DNA from: Paragordius varius
Taxonomy: Eukaryota; Nematomorpha
Direction of reading: 5' to 3'
Length of the DNA: 64,000 nucleotides
Assembly: GCA_964247055.1 (NCBI GenBank)
Contig: OZ176054.1
Span: forward strand, 6,138,001-6,202,000
The position numbers and the translations under genes are program-made. Position 1 is the stretch's first letter, and every line of letters starts with the position of its first letter. Positions 1 to 13,300 of this stretch are shown here, piece after piece. Under the pieces are notes generated by a model that made no database searches, was not told the DNA's origin, and worked only from the letters and a program-made list of their open reading frames with translations.

Positions 1-317
1 AAATCACTTGAAAAATGTATATCATTAATATATTAGATGCTGACAAAAACTAATACAATGGATGCGTTTCGATAAAGACTTTACTATAAAAGTCGAAAAT
101 TAAAATATATTTTTTATATTTGTACGCATTCCAGCTTAATTTTTTTTTAATAAATTTCATAAATACAATGCGTAATTCTCTCAATTTTAATATAATACAA
201 TGGATATCACATTTTTTAATATATAGCACAAATCGATAGAAATGTTTATATATGTTGCATAAAAAGGCAGTAATCATTAAGTTTGTTTCTTATTGCTATA
301 TATATATATATCAACAG

Positions 318-3300
318 ATAACATAAACCCGCAAAATTTGTTGACATATTTGTCTCACATTTACAAAATCATGATGAATCCGGTGAATGGTTTGAAGTTA
401 ACTAGCAACCGTGTTATACTGAAAACATATCCAAACACTATAATCGGTTGATATTTGTTTCATAACACGTTATATACCAATATTAAAAGGCGGGGCGCTT
501 TGAACCGAAACGGGGTCGTTTTTAAACGTTAGAAACCGATCTGACTCTTAAAGGGTGGTTCTAACACAACGGAACCGTTTCGTGCTAAAATTTCAGGAAT
601 CCGGTTTTGTTCTGGTTCGAACGCCTGCTAAAAAGTCCATTAAAATATTTAACCATTTTTTCGGATTATATGTTTGGTAAAAGTTAATTTAACTACCATC
701 GGTATAATTAGCACAAGATTAATTATATTAAAAACTTTTTGGTTAACCAATGCCTCATAAAATATAATCATTTATATTGTTCTTATTTTAAATCAATGCT
801 TATTCTATATTTTTTCAACTTATTAAGAATGTACTATCGAATATTGTTTATAAATTTATTCAAATTTTTTGATTCCAATAAGCCATAATTCACTCTCTAA
901 AATATATTTAATAGGTTCCTCTATTACCAAATGGTTGCACACCTATATCATGAAGAAATACCAATCGGCTAATAATAACCCTGATTTAGCCCCACAAAGT
1001 GGCTCTCAAACCAAAAACAATGTAACTCATTCAGCAGATATTTGTAGAGAACTATCTTTGGCACTTGCAAAAGCATTGTTAGATTTTAATTACATAGAAT
1101 ATGTGTTAGGAGGTGGGAGTTCAGATACTATCATGACGTCTAATATTATTTCAGGGCCTAAATACGCCCCTGTGAAAGGTTTAATCGGTTGTGATTTGGA
1201 TAATGAGCAACCGTTCAAAGAAACTGAAATATATCGACCAGGTTTGGCCTCGGTTAAAGGGAATGCACTACTTAAAGAATCTGCCTTACGATTGTACCTG
1301 CTCAAAAATAGCGTTTTGTTTAGTTTACCACCATTTATTATGGCGCAAGATTATGCAGTAGAACATGGAGAGGATAGTGATGTGTTAGGTATGTAAAACA
1401 CATCAATTTTTAAATATTTAAAGCAGTGATACGTTTCATGCATATTATTTTAATAGATTTTGCATCAAAACCAGTGTCCCCAACACTTAATGATCTAAAA
1501 ATGACATCTGAAGTAGATAATATTCTTACTACTACTACACCTCATCCTCATGAAAACATTACTCAACAACTCCAAGTTAAATTAAACCTGGATTCTAATA
1601 CAACTCAAATATTAAACAAGTTTTTGTTTAATTTTATTTTTTGTTGCGGTGTTGGCTAGTTCACCTTTGATATATTATCAGCCGAGGCTAGTTTGGATGT
1701 TTCGCAAAAAGTATTACAGGAGTCCAAATAAAATTTGTTTTACTTCAAATTATAAAATTTTTAAGTTTTAGCACTGCCACGAAATTTTGTTTTTACAACC
1801 GTATCCAATGTTTTGAGACTGCATGGACATCTTTAAATAAAAAATAAATTAAGGAATCTATTTTAAATATAAAAGGTATTTTTTATATCATTTCCGGTAA
1901 TCGAAAAATAATTTTATTATTTAAATTGAAGTTTCCTTGTTTAATTATAGCATAATTTCGCGAGGTTTTATATCAGATACAATTTTTAATGTATTGTTTT
2001 AAGCTGATTTTAAAGTAATATAATATTTTAATATTTTAAAAATTTTATTAAGTTTAGAAACGGAAGTATTTCCCATAATACAATCTATCATGTTCATCAA
2101 AAATATAGTTTTGTGTAAAGATAGTTATATAGTTTATTGTAGGTATTCCGATTTTTCGCTTCCGGATATATATGAAAATTGATTAACTTTAAATGGCTCG
2201 TAATATTCAAAATTAAACTTACGTAATCATTAAGTCCTACGATAACCATTTAAAATCTGAAAAATTTATAACCAATTCTGTATGAAATATATTTGGTCAC
2301 CCTTGTACCAGAACGATGCTTTTTAACGGGTAAAAATATTTTTTATTTAGAATCATAACTAACGAAATCGATCCCTCAAAATTACTGTTGCCTACAAATG
2401 CTTACACTTCATCGATTGCTCAATTTTTGGATGATTTTTTGTGGGAAGTTATGAGTCAAACCCTACTTTACAATAACATATATGATAATGTTTCATTGAA
2501 ACATACAAATTCTACTCAACAACACAGTAACAATTTAACAGGTGTCCGAAGAAGAGCAATATTAGCCAAATACATTCATGCCTTGAGTCTTTTCGCTTTC
2601 AGTACGTTAAATAAGAATGGAAATGACACAAATGCTGGGCATCCGAATGATACCAGCTGCAATAATAAAAATAATAATAATACACGTTATAAAACCAATT
2701 TTAATGTGATGGAAAACGTTAAAATTAAAATGATTCATCACAAATGTCACAATGATAACGCTTCTTCAATTAATGATTTGACAAAGGTTATTGATGGCGA
2801 AAATCTATATGAGTATTGGTGCAGTGATGGAATAAATCCATTTTTTCATGTTTTCCCAGGGATTGTGTTTAAGCACAACCTTATACATGATTCCATGATA
2901 GCTATGGCTAATACATTACCTAACGCTGTACATGATGATGAAACATTTGATTCTCAATACCCTTTATGGCTTCCAAACTCATGTATAAAAAGGTCGGGTA
3001 CATGCAAACCTCTTTTAAGTTTAAAACACCCAACTATTCTCCTGTTCACGGGCCCAATTGAATACCAAAGGGGCTCTCAACAACAAAAACAACATAAAAA
3101 TGGTGGTGGTCTAAAAGCAGTTGCCGCAACTTCCGTTTTTACTGAACAAAAGAAATTTACATCCCTCGAACCGATTTTGCTTCAAGAACATGAGTATTTA
3201 AGGAATTTTTGTAACAATATTGCACGCCTCAGGCCTGATCTTATATTGGTACAGGGTATGATAAGCTATTTGGCGCGTCAGTGTTTGATTGATTTCAACA

Positions 3301-6300
3301 TACCATTTATATACAATTTGGCAAAATCGACATTGTTACACAAAATCGCCTCCGTAACTGGAGCTACCATAGTCCCAGGTCTAGTTGAAAGTGGTCAATT
3401 GCTTTTAATTAAACCTAGGATGGGAGTTTGTAAAGCATTTCACATCGTTTCTATGGCATCGGGATGTGGTCGCAGTGAAAATAACACTTTTATTTTCATT
3501 GAAATATGCCCATCCATACAACCAATAATACCTATTGTAAAAGATAAATCCACCACATTCGGTCAACAAAGTTTTGTCAATACTCACCCCTACCATTTAG
3601 ATTACATGACTATATTGGTCAATGATTATAACTATTATAAAAAGATTAAATTATTGTTAAAGTTATGCATATATTTGGCACAACATTTAACATGTTTTAA
3701 GGTATTTTTAACCACTCAAATGCATACTCTTAGCATAGAATATGAATTATCAAATGATTTTCTCATAAACCATCCTTTAGTTTCGTACAAATATTTTGTA
3801 GAAGGCCAAGATGAAGATGAAATATTGATCCAAGAAAAAAAATTTATAAATTTGTTGAAACTAAAAGATACCCTTTTGTCCCAGTGTGATGAACCTATCA
3901 AGATTGATAACACGGAATGTATGGAATTAATTCAAAATAAAGTAACGAAAAGTTCCGGAAAACTGTCCCGTTACGAGGCATATCAAGTCTTGTTAAAACA
4001 TATTATCTTGACTTGCAACCCACTTGTAACCTTTAAACCACCATTTTTAGACACGAAATATGAAATCGGCGGTCATTTAACGAAATATTTGCCGAAAAAC
4101 CTTTATTATTCCCCGACGAATTACAATAGTTTTCTTAATAATAAGAAAATGTGTTTGCCGAAAAAACATGTGAAAACTAAATTTTTTGATCCTAAAGAAT
4201 TGTCACCTCATGATTTTATATCCCTGTTTAGATATGATGAAAATTTTTTTAAAGAGTCAATGGACCAAAATAAAAATGATGAACGCCAAGAAAAAAATAC
4301 GGATGAGCCACCGTCTTTTTTTATTGATTCTTTTGCATTTGATCAAGTGCAATTAATGGAAGTCCTTTTTTACAGCTTTGTACCAAACATTCAACAATAT
4401 ATGGGTTATTGTATATCTCCCCGTATTATTCCAATTCATTTTTATGGGCTTCATGATATATCCTTAGGGACGCTTTTAAATCAATTTTGCTTTAATACAT
4501 CATACATTTGTCCCAACAAGCGATGCAAGGCATTGGGGATGGATCATGTTCGAAGATTCGTTCATGATGACACAAGCCTGAATGTAATTATTATTAAAAA
4601 GAAACCAAATAATAATAATGCTACCAATGATACCAATGAAAAAAATTACCAGCATCGTCTCAATACACCTATCGATTATGTCCAATATTGTGGAAAGTGT
4701 GGCATTCTTTTATCATACTCGCCCAATATTGTTGCTAATCTGGGGTCACAACTCTCCATGGGTGCATTTATCCAAAATTTAATTTACAGCAAAGATGATT
4801 TAACTAACATTACATCTCGTTCGTTTCTAACTCATCCTTTGTTTTACGAAAAAAGTTATCACATTTGCAGCAGCGATGTATCCCATAACCCTGATACAAA
4901 TATTCAAAATACCATGAAAATGCCAGAAACATTAAATATCGTTCATTGTTTTAATCAAAATAATAACGTTGCAATGTTTTTACCATGTCCCATTATTTTG
5001 GGTTCGCTAATTTTTCCACCCTACTATATTAAATATCTACAAAGCTCTGAGTATAAACGTATATATTGTGAAGAGATAGAAAAATTCACTGTAGATAACC
5101 ATAACACATTCGATTCCATAATTAAAAAAATTGTAGATTTACAAAACGTATGTTTAAGTAACAACAGTGTAATCGATCCTGTCAGACCAAACTTTGGGAC
5201 CATATTACAAAAAACCAAAGATTATTTGTATGACATAGAAAATGAAAAGACAACTATTAAAAATCTAATAGATCAAGCTCAACTTCAACTTTCACAAAGT
5301 ATTGGTAATGGCAATTTTGATACATCCCAAAAAGATATGATCGATAGTTTCCTTAGCATTGAAAATACCATTAATGAAGGCAAATCACTTTTAACTCAAT
5401 CAGTGTATTTTTGGAACAAACATTTACTGGATCTTCACAACTTACGCACTGAAAAATGGACAGGACGTGTTGAACGATCAGATGCAAATAATAACGACCC
5501 TAAAAAGGTGACTTCGGCTCTTTCCACAATAAGTGGGCAAATTGATTGTAAGTATATAGATAATAAAAAAGTTACTGGAGTCGAAAACATTAATAATGCT
5601 ATTGTATCCACTTTGCCTCCTAACAAAGACAAAGAAATATTTGCCACGAATTTAAAATCAATCATTACGTCTTGGATAAATAATTCGGGATTCGAACCTA
5701 TCATGTGCCCCTATCCACCTACGCAGCATTCCAATCTACCCTATGCGGGACCAAATTTTTGTCGCGTTATTATAACAGATGATAATGCTTGCTCCATTGT
5801 GGCATATTCGTTATCATGTATGGAGTATCAAACAAAGATTAAAGCTACACCAATGACTACCAACTCAGACTGCTCATTTATCAACCTAAATTCGGCTAAT
5901 GAACTCAACTCAGACACAATTTCAGACATCAATGAGAAATATCATATCGAAACAAATTTTTGTGATAATATCACCAACTACAAATTCAATTGTAAAATTT
6001 ATTATGCAGCCGATTTTAAGGCATTTCGTGAAAAAATGTTCCCTGCCGGAGAAATACAATTTTGTCGATCCTTATCAAAAGCTAGCAAATGGATTTCAAC
6101 CGGTGGTAAATCGGGATCAACTTTTTTGCGGACTCATGATGAACGTTTTTTGATTAAACAAATGTCACGGATGGAACTACAGTCATTTTTAACGTTTGCC
6201 CCTCATTACATGCGTTATGTGGAGAATTGTAATGATGAGATAGGATCACAAATTACTTCTCTAGCTAAGATTGTTGGTGCTTACCGGATAAGTTATAAAA

Positions 6301-6977
6301 CTGGCAATTCGACCATCACCACCAAACAAGATGTGTTGGTAATGGAAAATTTGTTTTATGATAGGAAAAACATTCAGACGGTATTTGACCTTAAGGGTTC
6401 ACTCCGAAACCGTCTAGTTGAAATCAAAGAACTTAAGGTGCTTAACAAAGGAGCGAACAGTAGCGGAGAACTTAACAACAATAATGTTAAATCGTCATTG
6501 ACTATCGAAATCGAAAGTGATGCACAAACTTTCAAGCACCAGGAATCAGATAACAGAGGAATGGGTAATCGAACATCAGATGTATCTGTTGTGTTGATGG
6601 ATGAAAACTTTATTCGTTTAACGTTGGATTCACCTCTATACATTAGGCCTCATTCAAAACTTATACTCATGACAGTTTTGGACAGAGATACGGCTTTTTT
6701 GTCTTCACACGAAGTAATGGATTATTCATTATTAGTGGCATGGGATCCAAGTCGTCAAGAGTATATCGTTGGCCTAATTGATTTTATACGTACATTTACG
6801 TGGGACAAAAAGCTTGAAATGATGGTCAAACGTTCAGGTCTACTTGGAGGCCAAGGTAAAATGCCTACTATAGTATCACCCCAATTGTATAGGCAACGCT
6901 TTTTAGAAGCGATGAATCGGTACTTTCTAACCGTCCCTGATCATTGGTATGGATTATCAAAATTTTCAAACATTTAA
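318..6977 (+). CDS. PIKFYVE: PIKfyve/Fab1 phosphatidylinositol-3-phosphate 5-kinase (5' end outside window)
   Basis: Converts PI3P to PI(3,5)P2 on endosomes. Four exons are visible: 318-446, 915-1388, 1457-1619 and 2351-6977, with matching phases (introns 468, 68 and 731 nt), giving about 1,796 residues. The first two exons form a DEP domain (MMNPVNGLKL, then GSSITKWLHTY, ALLDFNYIEYV, ETEIYRPG). The 4.6-kb last exon carries a Cpn60/TCP1-like domain (LVQGMISYLARQCLIDFNIP), the Cys-rich region (CPNKRCKALGMDHVRRFVH, YCGKCG) and a C-terminal PIP kinase: GKSGSTF loop, FLIKQ lysine, FDLKGS, MDYSLLVAWD and LIDFIRTFTWDKKLE. All key kinase motifs are present. No FYVE domain is in the window; it should lie to the left. 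The junction 1619/2351 uses a weak donor (gttttt), so another small exon there cannot be excluded. AATAAA at about 7148 is a candidate poly(A) signal. The gene converges tail to tail on TAMM41, 327 bp away. Confidence 0.93.
491..630. repeat. Possible short inverted-repeat MITE in a PIKfyve intron
   Basis: The stretch begins with a GGGCGCTTTGAACC-like end and finishes with the approximate reverse complement (GGTTCGAACGCCTG), separated by about 120 bp that is more GC-rich than its surroundings. The ends resemble hAT-type MITEs, but no clean target duplication was found. It fills part of the 468-nt intron between the two DEP exons. Confidence 0.35.
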
Positions 6978-7304
6978 ACCCATTTATTTTAGATATGCCA
7001 ACGTTTGTATTCATGCTTCAATTTAACATAATGATGCACAAATATTTAAAATTATTTGTGTTATGGAAAAAATTTGATCTTAAAAATTTTTTAATATACA
7101 TTTAAATTATTTACATGTCTATATTTATTTCATATATTTGTAAAACCAATAAATTTATATTACAACATTATATTATTGGATTATGCTCATAATTAGTGGG
7201 ATCGTTGTAATCATTTAACGTATAATTGGGATGATAAACCCTTTTTTAGTTTGCGCACACTGTAAAAAATCGAATTTTTAATGCCTATAATAAAAATATA
7301 AAAA

Positions 7305-10300
7305 TTAACCTGTGCTGAAGAATCCTTTAACCGTTTGTTGTATGCTTGATCTAAATACTATTTTTCTCAAACCTAAATTTAAAATATTGGCTCTCAAATA
7401 ATATACCATTTACAATTCAAATTCACCCTTGAATTCAAATTCACACTAAAAATAAATTATCTGTTTTCGGGATAATATAACTCATCATTGATATGAAATA
7501 TATTTTTACAACATAATTTATTATTTTTTCAGCATTATGTCAATTTTAACCAGAATTTCATATTGAAAATATTATAAAATAAAAGAAAATTTTAATCACA
7601 ATTTATTTTAGGGTGAATTTGTACTGTAAATGGTATATATAAATTAAAATATTAAAACAAAACATACATTTATTTATGGCATCCTCTAAGTGAACCCATT
7701 TTGACATAACATTGAAACATTCTTCTTGATCATACATTCTTTTATTAGTATCTATAAATTCTCTATAAAAATTTATAATTTTTGAATTTCATAAAATTAT
7801 TTTAAAATAAAATATTATTAAATACTTGTGGAGTAATGAAGCCAAGTTGGATGGTAAATGCATTAAATGATGAAATATTGCGTCCGGGCTTAAATCTTGC
7901 TTAAAAAATATTACATGACATAATTAAAATTTGCTAGAATTTATGCTAGAGTATATGAAAAAAATATTAAAAACGCCTTTAAATTGTTTTAATTAAGGAC
8001 AGTATATTCCAGTATAATAAGCTCTATATGGGAAAAATAGTATGAGACTACAGACTATTTCGGAAGTTAAATATATAGTTTCAGGTTTTTATAATAGGTT
8101 TCCAAATTATAACGATTAATTATGAAAATAATTACCAGCAGGAGCTAATTAGTTTTAGCGGCTTGAAAATAATAAAACTAAAAAGGTAAAATAATAATAT
8201 TTTATAACTATAATAACCGAAAACCAACATTTTATATAATATCGAATTGCCATATATTATGTGGGAAAATAATGGGCGTATTTGTTCAAATATATATTAT
8301 GTTTATATTTTTAACCAGAAGGGCGGAAAGTATAAATAATAAGAATACAAAAGTAATTAGTAGATGAAAAAAATAAGCCTAAAAAATTCCGAAAAGATAG
8401 ATCTGAATCTAAATAACTCTATTTAAATTAAGGACATATTGAATTTTATTTTGTGAAAATTGTATATGTCCTTAACTTTGTAAAAAAATCAAATTTCATA
8501 TATCATTAAAAATGAATAAAAGTTTTAGGTAATAAAAAATAATCTTCGATAAAACTAAAAAAGTAATACTTTTAATATATTCTACCTCAAATTCTTCCAT
8601 CGCATCATTAAAGTGTAAAAATGGCTTAAAATACTCTTTAATCAAAGGAGTGTAGAGATCTAAAAATGCTTGTTTTTGCTTTTGAACAATATTTGGTATT
8701 TTGTTGACATCTTCAGCAAAGTACATCCGAAAGTCACCTAACGTAGGATAAAAACGAACAAATCAGTAAAATGAAATTTTAATGGTAAAAATGAAAATAT
8801 TATTTTGTTAGAGATATAATGAAGTATTACTTTATTTTTGCTTTCTGTGAAATTTTAATTATAAAAAATATTTTATAATTATATAATACACCAATTTTTT
8901 TTATTAATTTATATTTTTCTGTCATACATTCTGTCCAAAATATAAAACTCAAACTAATCAGATATTTTTATACATAAAAATTTTTCGTTTGCGAAACATT
9001 TCATTTTCATTCCAAGTCCGTCCATAAAATTTCATTTTAATTTTTTTGTATGTTTCTATTTACTTCAAACAGTGACCATTGCTAAAGTTTATACGTTTTA
9101 TTAAGGTTGTTTACCTATTGTATTAAGCTGCCTAGAAGTGACATTTATGGGTTAATTTTATTTAGAATAATGGTGTTTGAAATTTTGTCGGTCCATTTTA
9201 TTTGGAGAAGTTTCCTCCAAACCCATAATTCGAAAGAATTTATTTGACGTTCGTCATATTTACAGTGTCCAGCTTTCCCCCCATATATGAATGTGGGAAA
9301 AACTGTGGCCTTGATTATTCTGATTTTGGTTTGTATTTTAATGTCATGCGACAAAATCCTGTTATATTTAAAAGTTACTGCTTTAGCAATAGCAATTCTT
9401 CGCTATATTTCTGGCGTAGAGTTATTCTCTCTAATAATAATGCTACCTAAGTACGTGTAGCTGCTAACTGTTTCGATTTGGTTGCCGTTGAGAATTATTG
9501 GATTGGTTTGAGCCGGATTTATTTGCATGACTTTTGTTTTTTTGAAATTGATATTTAATCCAAATTTATTGCATTCCGTTGTAAACACTTGCAAGGGTTG
9601 GGATAATGTGTCTACGCTGTCTGCGAATAAGACTGTATCATCGGCGTAGTGAACGGATGTAAGTAGGTTTCCACCTACATTAATGCCATAAGCTTGTGGG
9701 ATGTTTCTTATTATGCACTCCAGGTATGCGTTAAAAAGAATTGGGGATAAAACGCATCCTTGATGGAGGCCGACTTGTATCTTACATGAGTCAGATATAC
9801 CGTGAGGTGTAGATATTACAGCCGTGGAATTTAAGTAAATTGAGAATATGACGTTGATTAGATATGTGACACTCCAGGTTGTTTTAGAGCTTTCCGTAGT
9901 TTATTGTGCTGGATGGAATCAAATGCTTTGGAAAAATCGACAAAGCACATATGCAATTCTTTGTTAAATTCGATGTGTTTCTCGATTATCCACCTCATAT
10001 TACATATCATATCTCGGCATCCTCTACCTTTTCGAAAGCCAGCCTGAATCGTGGATATCTCGGGGTCAAGAATGGTATTTAGTCGAAACTGTATTATTTT
10101 TAGGAAAACTTTGGACACCTGGTTTATGAGCGCTATGGTGCGATAGTTGTCGCACAGTTCTGGATTACCCTTTTTTAAAATCGGAATCATAATGGATGTG
10201 CACCAATCCTCAGGAATTTTTTTCTATCTCAAATATGGTTTGAAAAAATTTAGTAAGTATATCGATTGGAATATATTTTATTATTTCAGTAGGGATGTCT

Positions 10301-13300
10301 CTGTGATTTCAGTAGGGATGTCTCTGTGGCCCTCTGATTTGCCGGTGCTAGAGTGTTTTATCGCGAGTTCCACTTCTTCTTTTAGGTGGTTCTTTTTGTT
10401 GAGTAAGTTCGTTAATAGTCGGTCGGTTATTTACATTGTATAGTTTACTTATGTGTTTATGCCATAGTTTGCGAATTTCGTCTTTTTCAGTGACGATTGA
10501 GTTGTTATCGTTTCTCATAGGTCTCTTGTAAAAAACTTTTTTGTGTGGAATAATATTGTTTGCATGGGCAAAAAGGTTTCGGTTATTATGGCGTCTATAT
10601 AGTTGGTCATAATACTTATTTTTGTTCTCTCTTGCACTCTTCTGAAATTCACTGTTTAGTTGTTTGTATGCATCCCATTTGCATTTGATTTTGGATTCTC
10701 TACGTTTTTCTGCGATCTCAAAACTTTTGGTTAACAATTTTATTTTTTGTTTAGTACGTTTGAAAGGCTGAATAAATTCGTCGGCTGTGTCTCTGCAGAT
10801 TGTGTGTATAGCGTTCCAAAAGGAGTTTATATCCTGATAGTTTTCGGAATTATGATCAAGACAGTCGAAACTTGATAAAGCGGTGCTAAACTTGTCGTCG
10901 ATTGTATCATAATCTAATCTTGTTCTGGTGGGTTTGGATATTTTAGGAAGTTGTAATTTAATGCAGAGTTTGGCGATCAATAGGATGTGGTCGCTGTAGC
11001 AATCCGATCCTGGTAGGCATTTGACATTATGAAATGAACTTTTGTATTTCCCCATACCTAATATGAAGTCAATTTGGTTACGGTATCTTTGACACGGGGA
11101 ACGCCATGTGTATAGACGTCGTTTGGGCTGTTTAAAAAAGGTGTTGGCGTCGAAGAAACGATGGTTAGCACAAAATTCAATCAATCTGTCTCCTCTCTCG
11201 TTTTTATGCCGAAGCCATGCCGCCCGTCATATGAGGTGTCTTGTCTCTTGCGATGATTGAGTTGAAGTCGCCTAAGATAAATATGATATCCTTTTTTGAG
11301 ATTTGGGAAATCGCCAAGTCGAGATCGCTATAAAATTTTTCACAGTCGTCATCGCTGTAAGAGGAGGTAGGTGCGTAAATTTGGAGGATAGTAATGGGTT
11401 GAGGGGTTGTTTGTATGCGGATTGCAATTATACGTTCATTAATTGGATTAAAAATGTCCGATAAGTTAGCTAGTTTTTTGTTCATTATTATGCCGACACC
11501 GTTGTATTTTAACGAGTCGTGGCCGGAATAATACAAACTATGATTGTCAAATTCTAAAGTTCCGGTAGAGGGAATGTGTGATTCTGAAATTCCTAGCATG
11601 CCAATTTTATGCTTAGTGATTTCGTTAACGACAATATCTAGTTTGTGATTGAAGTAGGCTCCACGTAAGTTCCACGTGGCGATACGGATGCTGAGATTAC
11701 ATGATTTCAACATTAGCAGAATGTGATTAGAATGGGAGAATGTGAATAGGAAATATGTTATGGCTATGTAAGGAATAGAATCTAACTATTTCTAATTTTC
11801 GGAGAAGGTATAAAATAAAAATATGGAAATTTATTTAAAACGTATCATAGAATAAATAAAATTCGAACGGTTTCGGACATTTTAACGTGTGTCCGTCCTC
11901 AGCATAAAAAAAAATATAAAAATTAGGATGGATAAAATGGTGCTTTATATACAATTTTTAAAAACGTTTATTGTTGTTTCTTTTCTCGTAACAAATGATA
12001 AGTTAAAACCATTTGTCATTGTTTAAAGCAATTTGACATTGGTGTGGGGTTTAAACCAGGTCTTAAATTAAAAACTTTTTTATCAAATAATAATAAATCC
12101 AAATTAAATTATCCAGGGGTGTATAAAGTTCCATGCGAGTGTGGCAGGGTATATATCGGCCAAACCGCAAGGAAAGTTAAAACACGCCTGAATGAACACA
12201 AGTATAACATAAAGAATGGAGATTTTAAGAGTTGTATTGCGGAACATTGTTGGAAGGAAAATCATAATGTTTCCTTTGACAATGTCAGTTGCATTACAAT
12301 TTTCAATAATAATCAAAGGCTTACGCGGGAATCATTAGAGATTCTCAAAGGAAACAACTTTAACCGAGAGGAGGGACAAAAGATGAGTGATATATGGAAA
12401 GTCATTCTTGATGATTGAATCCATATGGACTCTTTTGTTTTCCACTCAAAGTTGTTCTTTGTGTTTTTTTTTTTAGTATATGTTTATAAATTTAATTGTT
12501 TGTTGACATGGTTTAAACCACTCTCAATGACAAATGGTTTTAACTTATCATTTGTTACGAGAAAAGAAACAACAATAAACGTTTTTAAAAATTGTATATA
12601 AAGCACCATTTTATCCATCCTAATTTTTATATTTTTTTTATGCTGAGGACGGACACACGTTAAAATGTCCGAAACCGTTCGAATTTTATTTATTCTATGA
12701 TACGTTTTAAATAAATTTCCATATTTTTATACTATTCACGTGTCGAAAATAATTTATATTCTTCAAGGTATAAAATGTTTTTGGTAAAAAAGATCGATAA
12801 GAGATGGGTAGATATACCGTACCTTTCATTATTCTAAATAAAATTAACCCAGAAATTTCACTTCTAGGCAGCTTGATACGGCAAAAACTCTCCTTTTTCG
12901 GGCACATTATGAGAGCCAACTCACTTGAAAAATCACTGATGCTGGGAAAAGTGAGTGGTGTTGAAAAAAGAGGGAGAAGACGAACTCGTTGGATGGATAA
13001 CATCCTCAAAGAAACCAACCAATCATTATCCGAACTAAACACCAGATCCGGAAATCGCAGTGAATGGAGAAGCTAAATTTTCAATGTTGCAGTGAGTCGG
13101 AATCGACCTTAGCAACAACAACCTATTGTAAGATATAATAAAAATAGAATCTCGATTTTATGCCAAAAGCCAAAAACAATTTTTATGGCGAGCGAGCGAT
13201 TTCAAAAAAATAGGGCAACCGCCGCTAGAGCTTCAAAAAATATTTTAAATAATCAACCAAATATAGGAAAAAAAGCGTAAAAGAGCGTGGCCGCCGATAA

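Larger units (their letters stand above)
11815..12730 (+). mobile_element. 5'-truncated Penelope-like element (GIY-YIG) between inverted terminal repeats
   Basis: The ORF at 12044-12418 encodes a GIY-YIG endonuclease domain of the Penelope-like retroelement type: GVYKVPCECGRVYIGQ, then RLNEHKYNIKNGD and EH with spaced Cys/His residues. No reverse transcriptase is present, so the copy is 5'-truncated. The 124-codon ORF sits between two almost identical inverted repeats of about 206 bp (11815-12020 and 12525-12730). Penelope-like elements are known to carry terminal repeats in direct or inverted orientation. The near-identity of the arms suggests a recent insertion. Confidence 0.75.
9123..13120. 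mobile_element. 5'-inverted (twin-primed) non-LTR retrotransposon (LINE) in TAMM41 intron 3
   Basis: Two pieces of one LINE lie head to head. The 5' and central part is on the minus strand (11713 to 9123): an AP-type endonuclease (ATWNLRG, ISESH, GDFNS, SDHILL) followed by reverse transcriptase (GFRKGRGCRDM, FVDFSKAFDS, GLHQGC, intact HYADD, KTKVM). The 3' end is on the plus strand (12821 to 13120): KINPEISLLGSLIRQK, FGHIMRAN, RRTRWMD, ending TTAGCAACAACA. The pieces share about 56 bp (IILNKINP, at 9123-9178 and 12821-12876), and the insertion has a 10-bp duplication at both edges. This is the expected product of twin priming during target-primed reverse transcription. The ORF is broken by frameshifts (for example between the endonuclease halves near 11204-11184), so this copy is inactive. 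A 22-bp tandem duplication sits in it at about 10284-10328. A Penelope-like element is nested near the inversion junction. Confidence 0.88.

Noticed and set aside
5435-5704. Minus-strand ORFs inside the PIKfyve exon
   Set aside because: Antisense frames of a well-supported coding exon.
10147-10443. Plus-strand 98-codon ORF
   Set aside because: Antisense shadow of the LINE reverse transcriptase on the minus strand.
12707-13042. Minus-strand 111-codon ORF
   Set aside because: Antisense of the LINE 3' end (coding on the plus strand).
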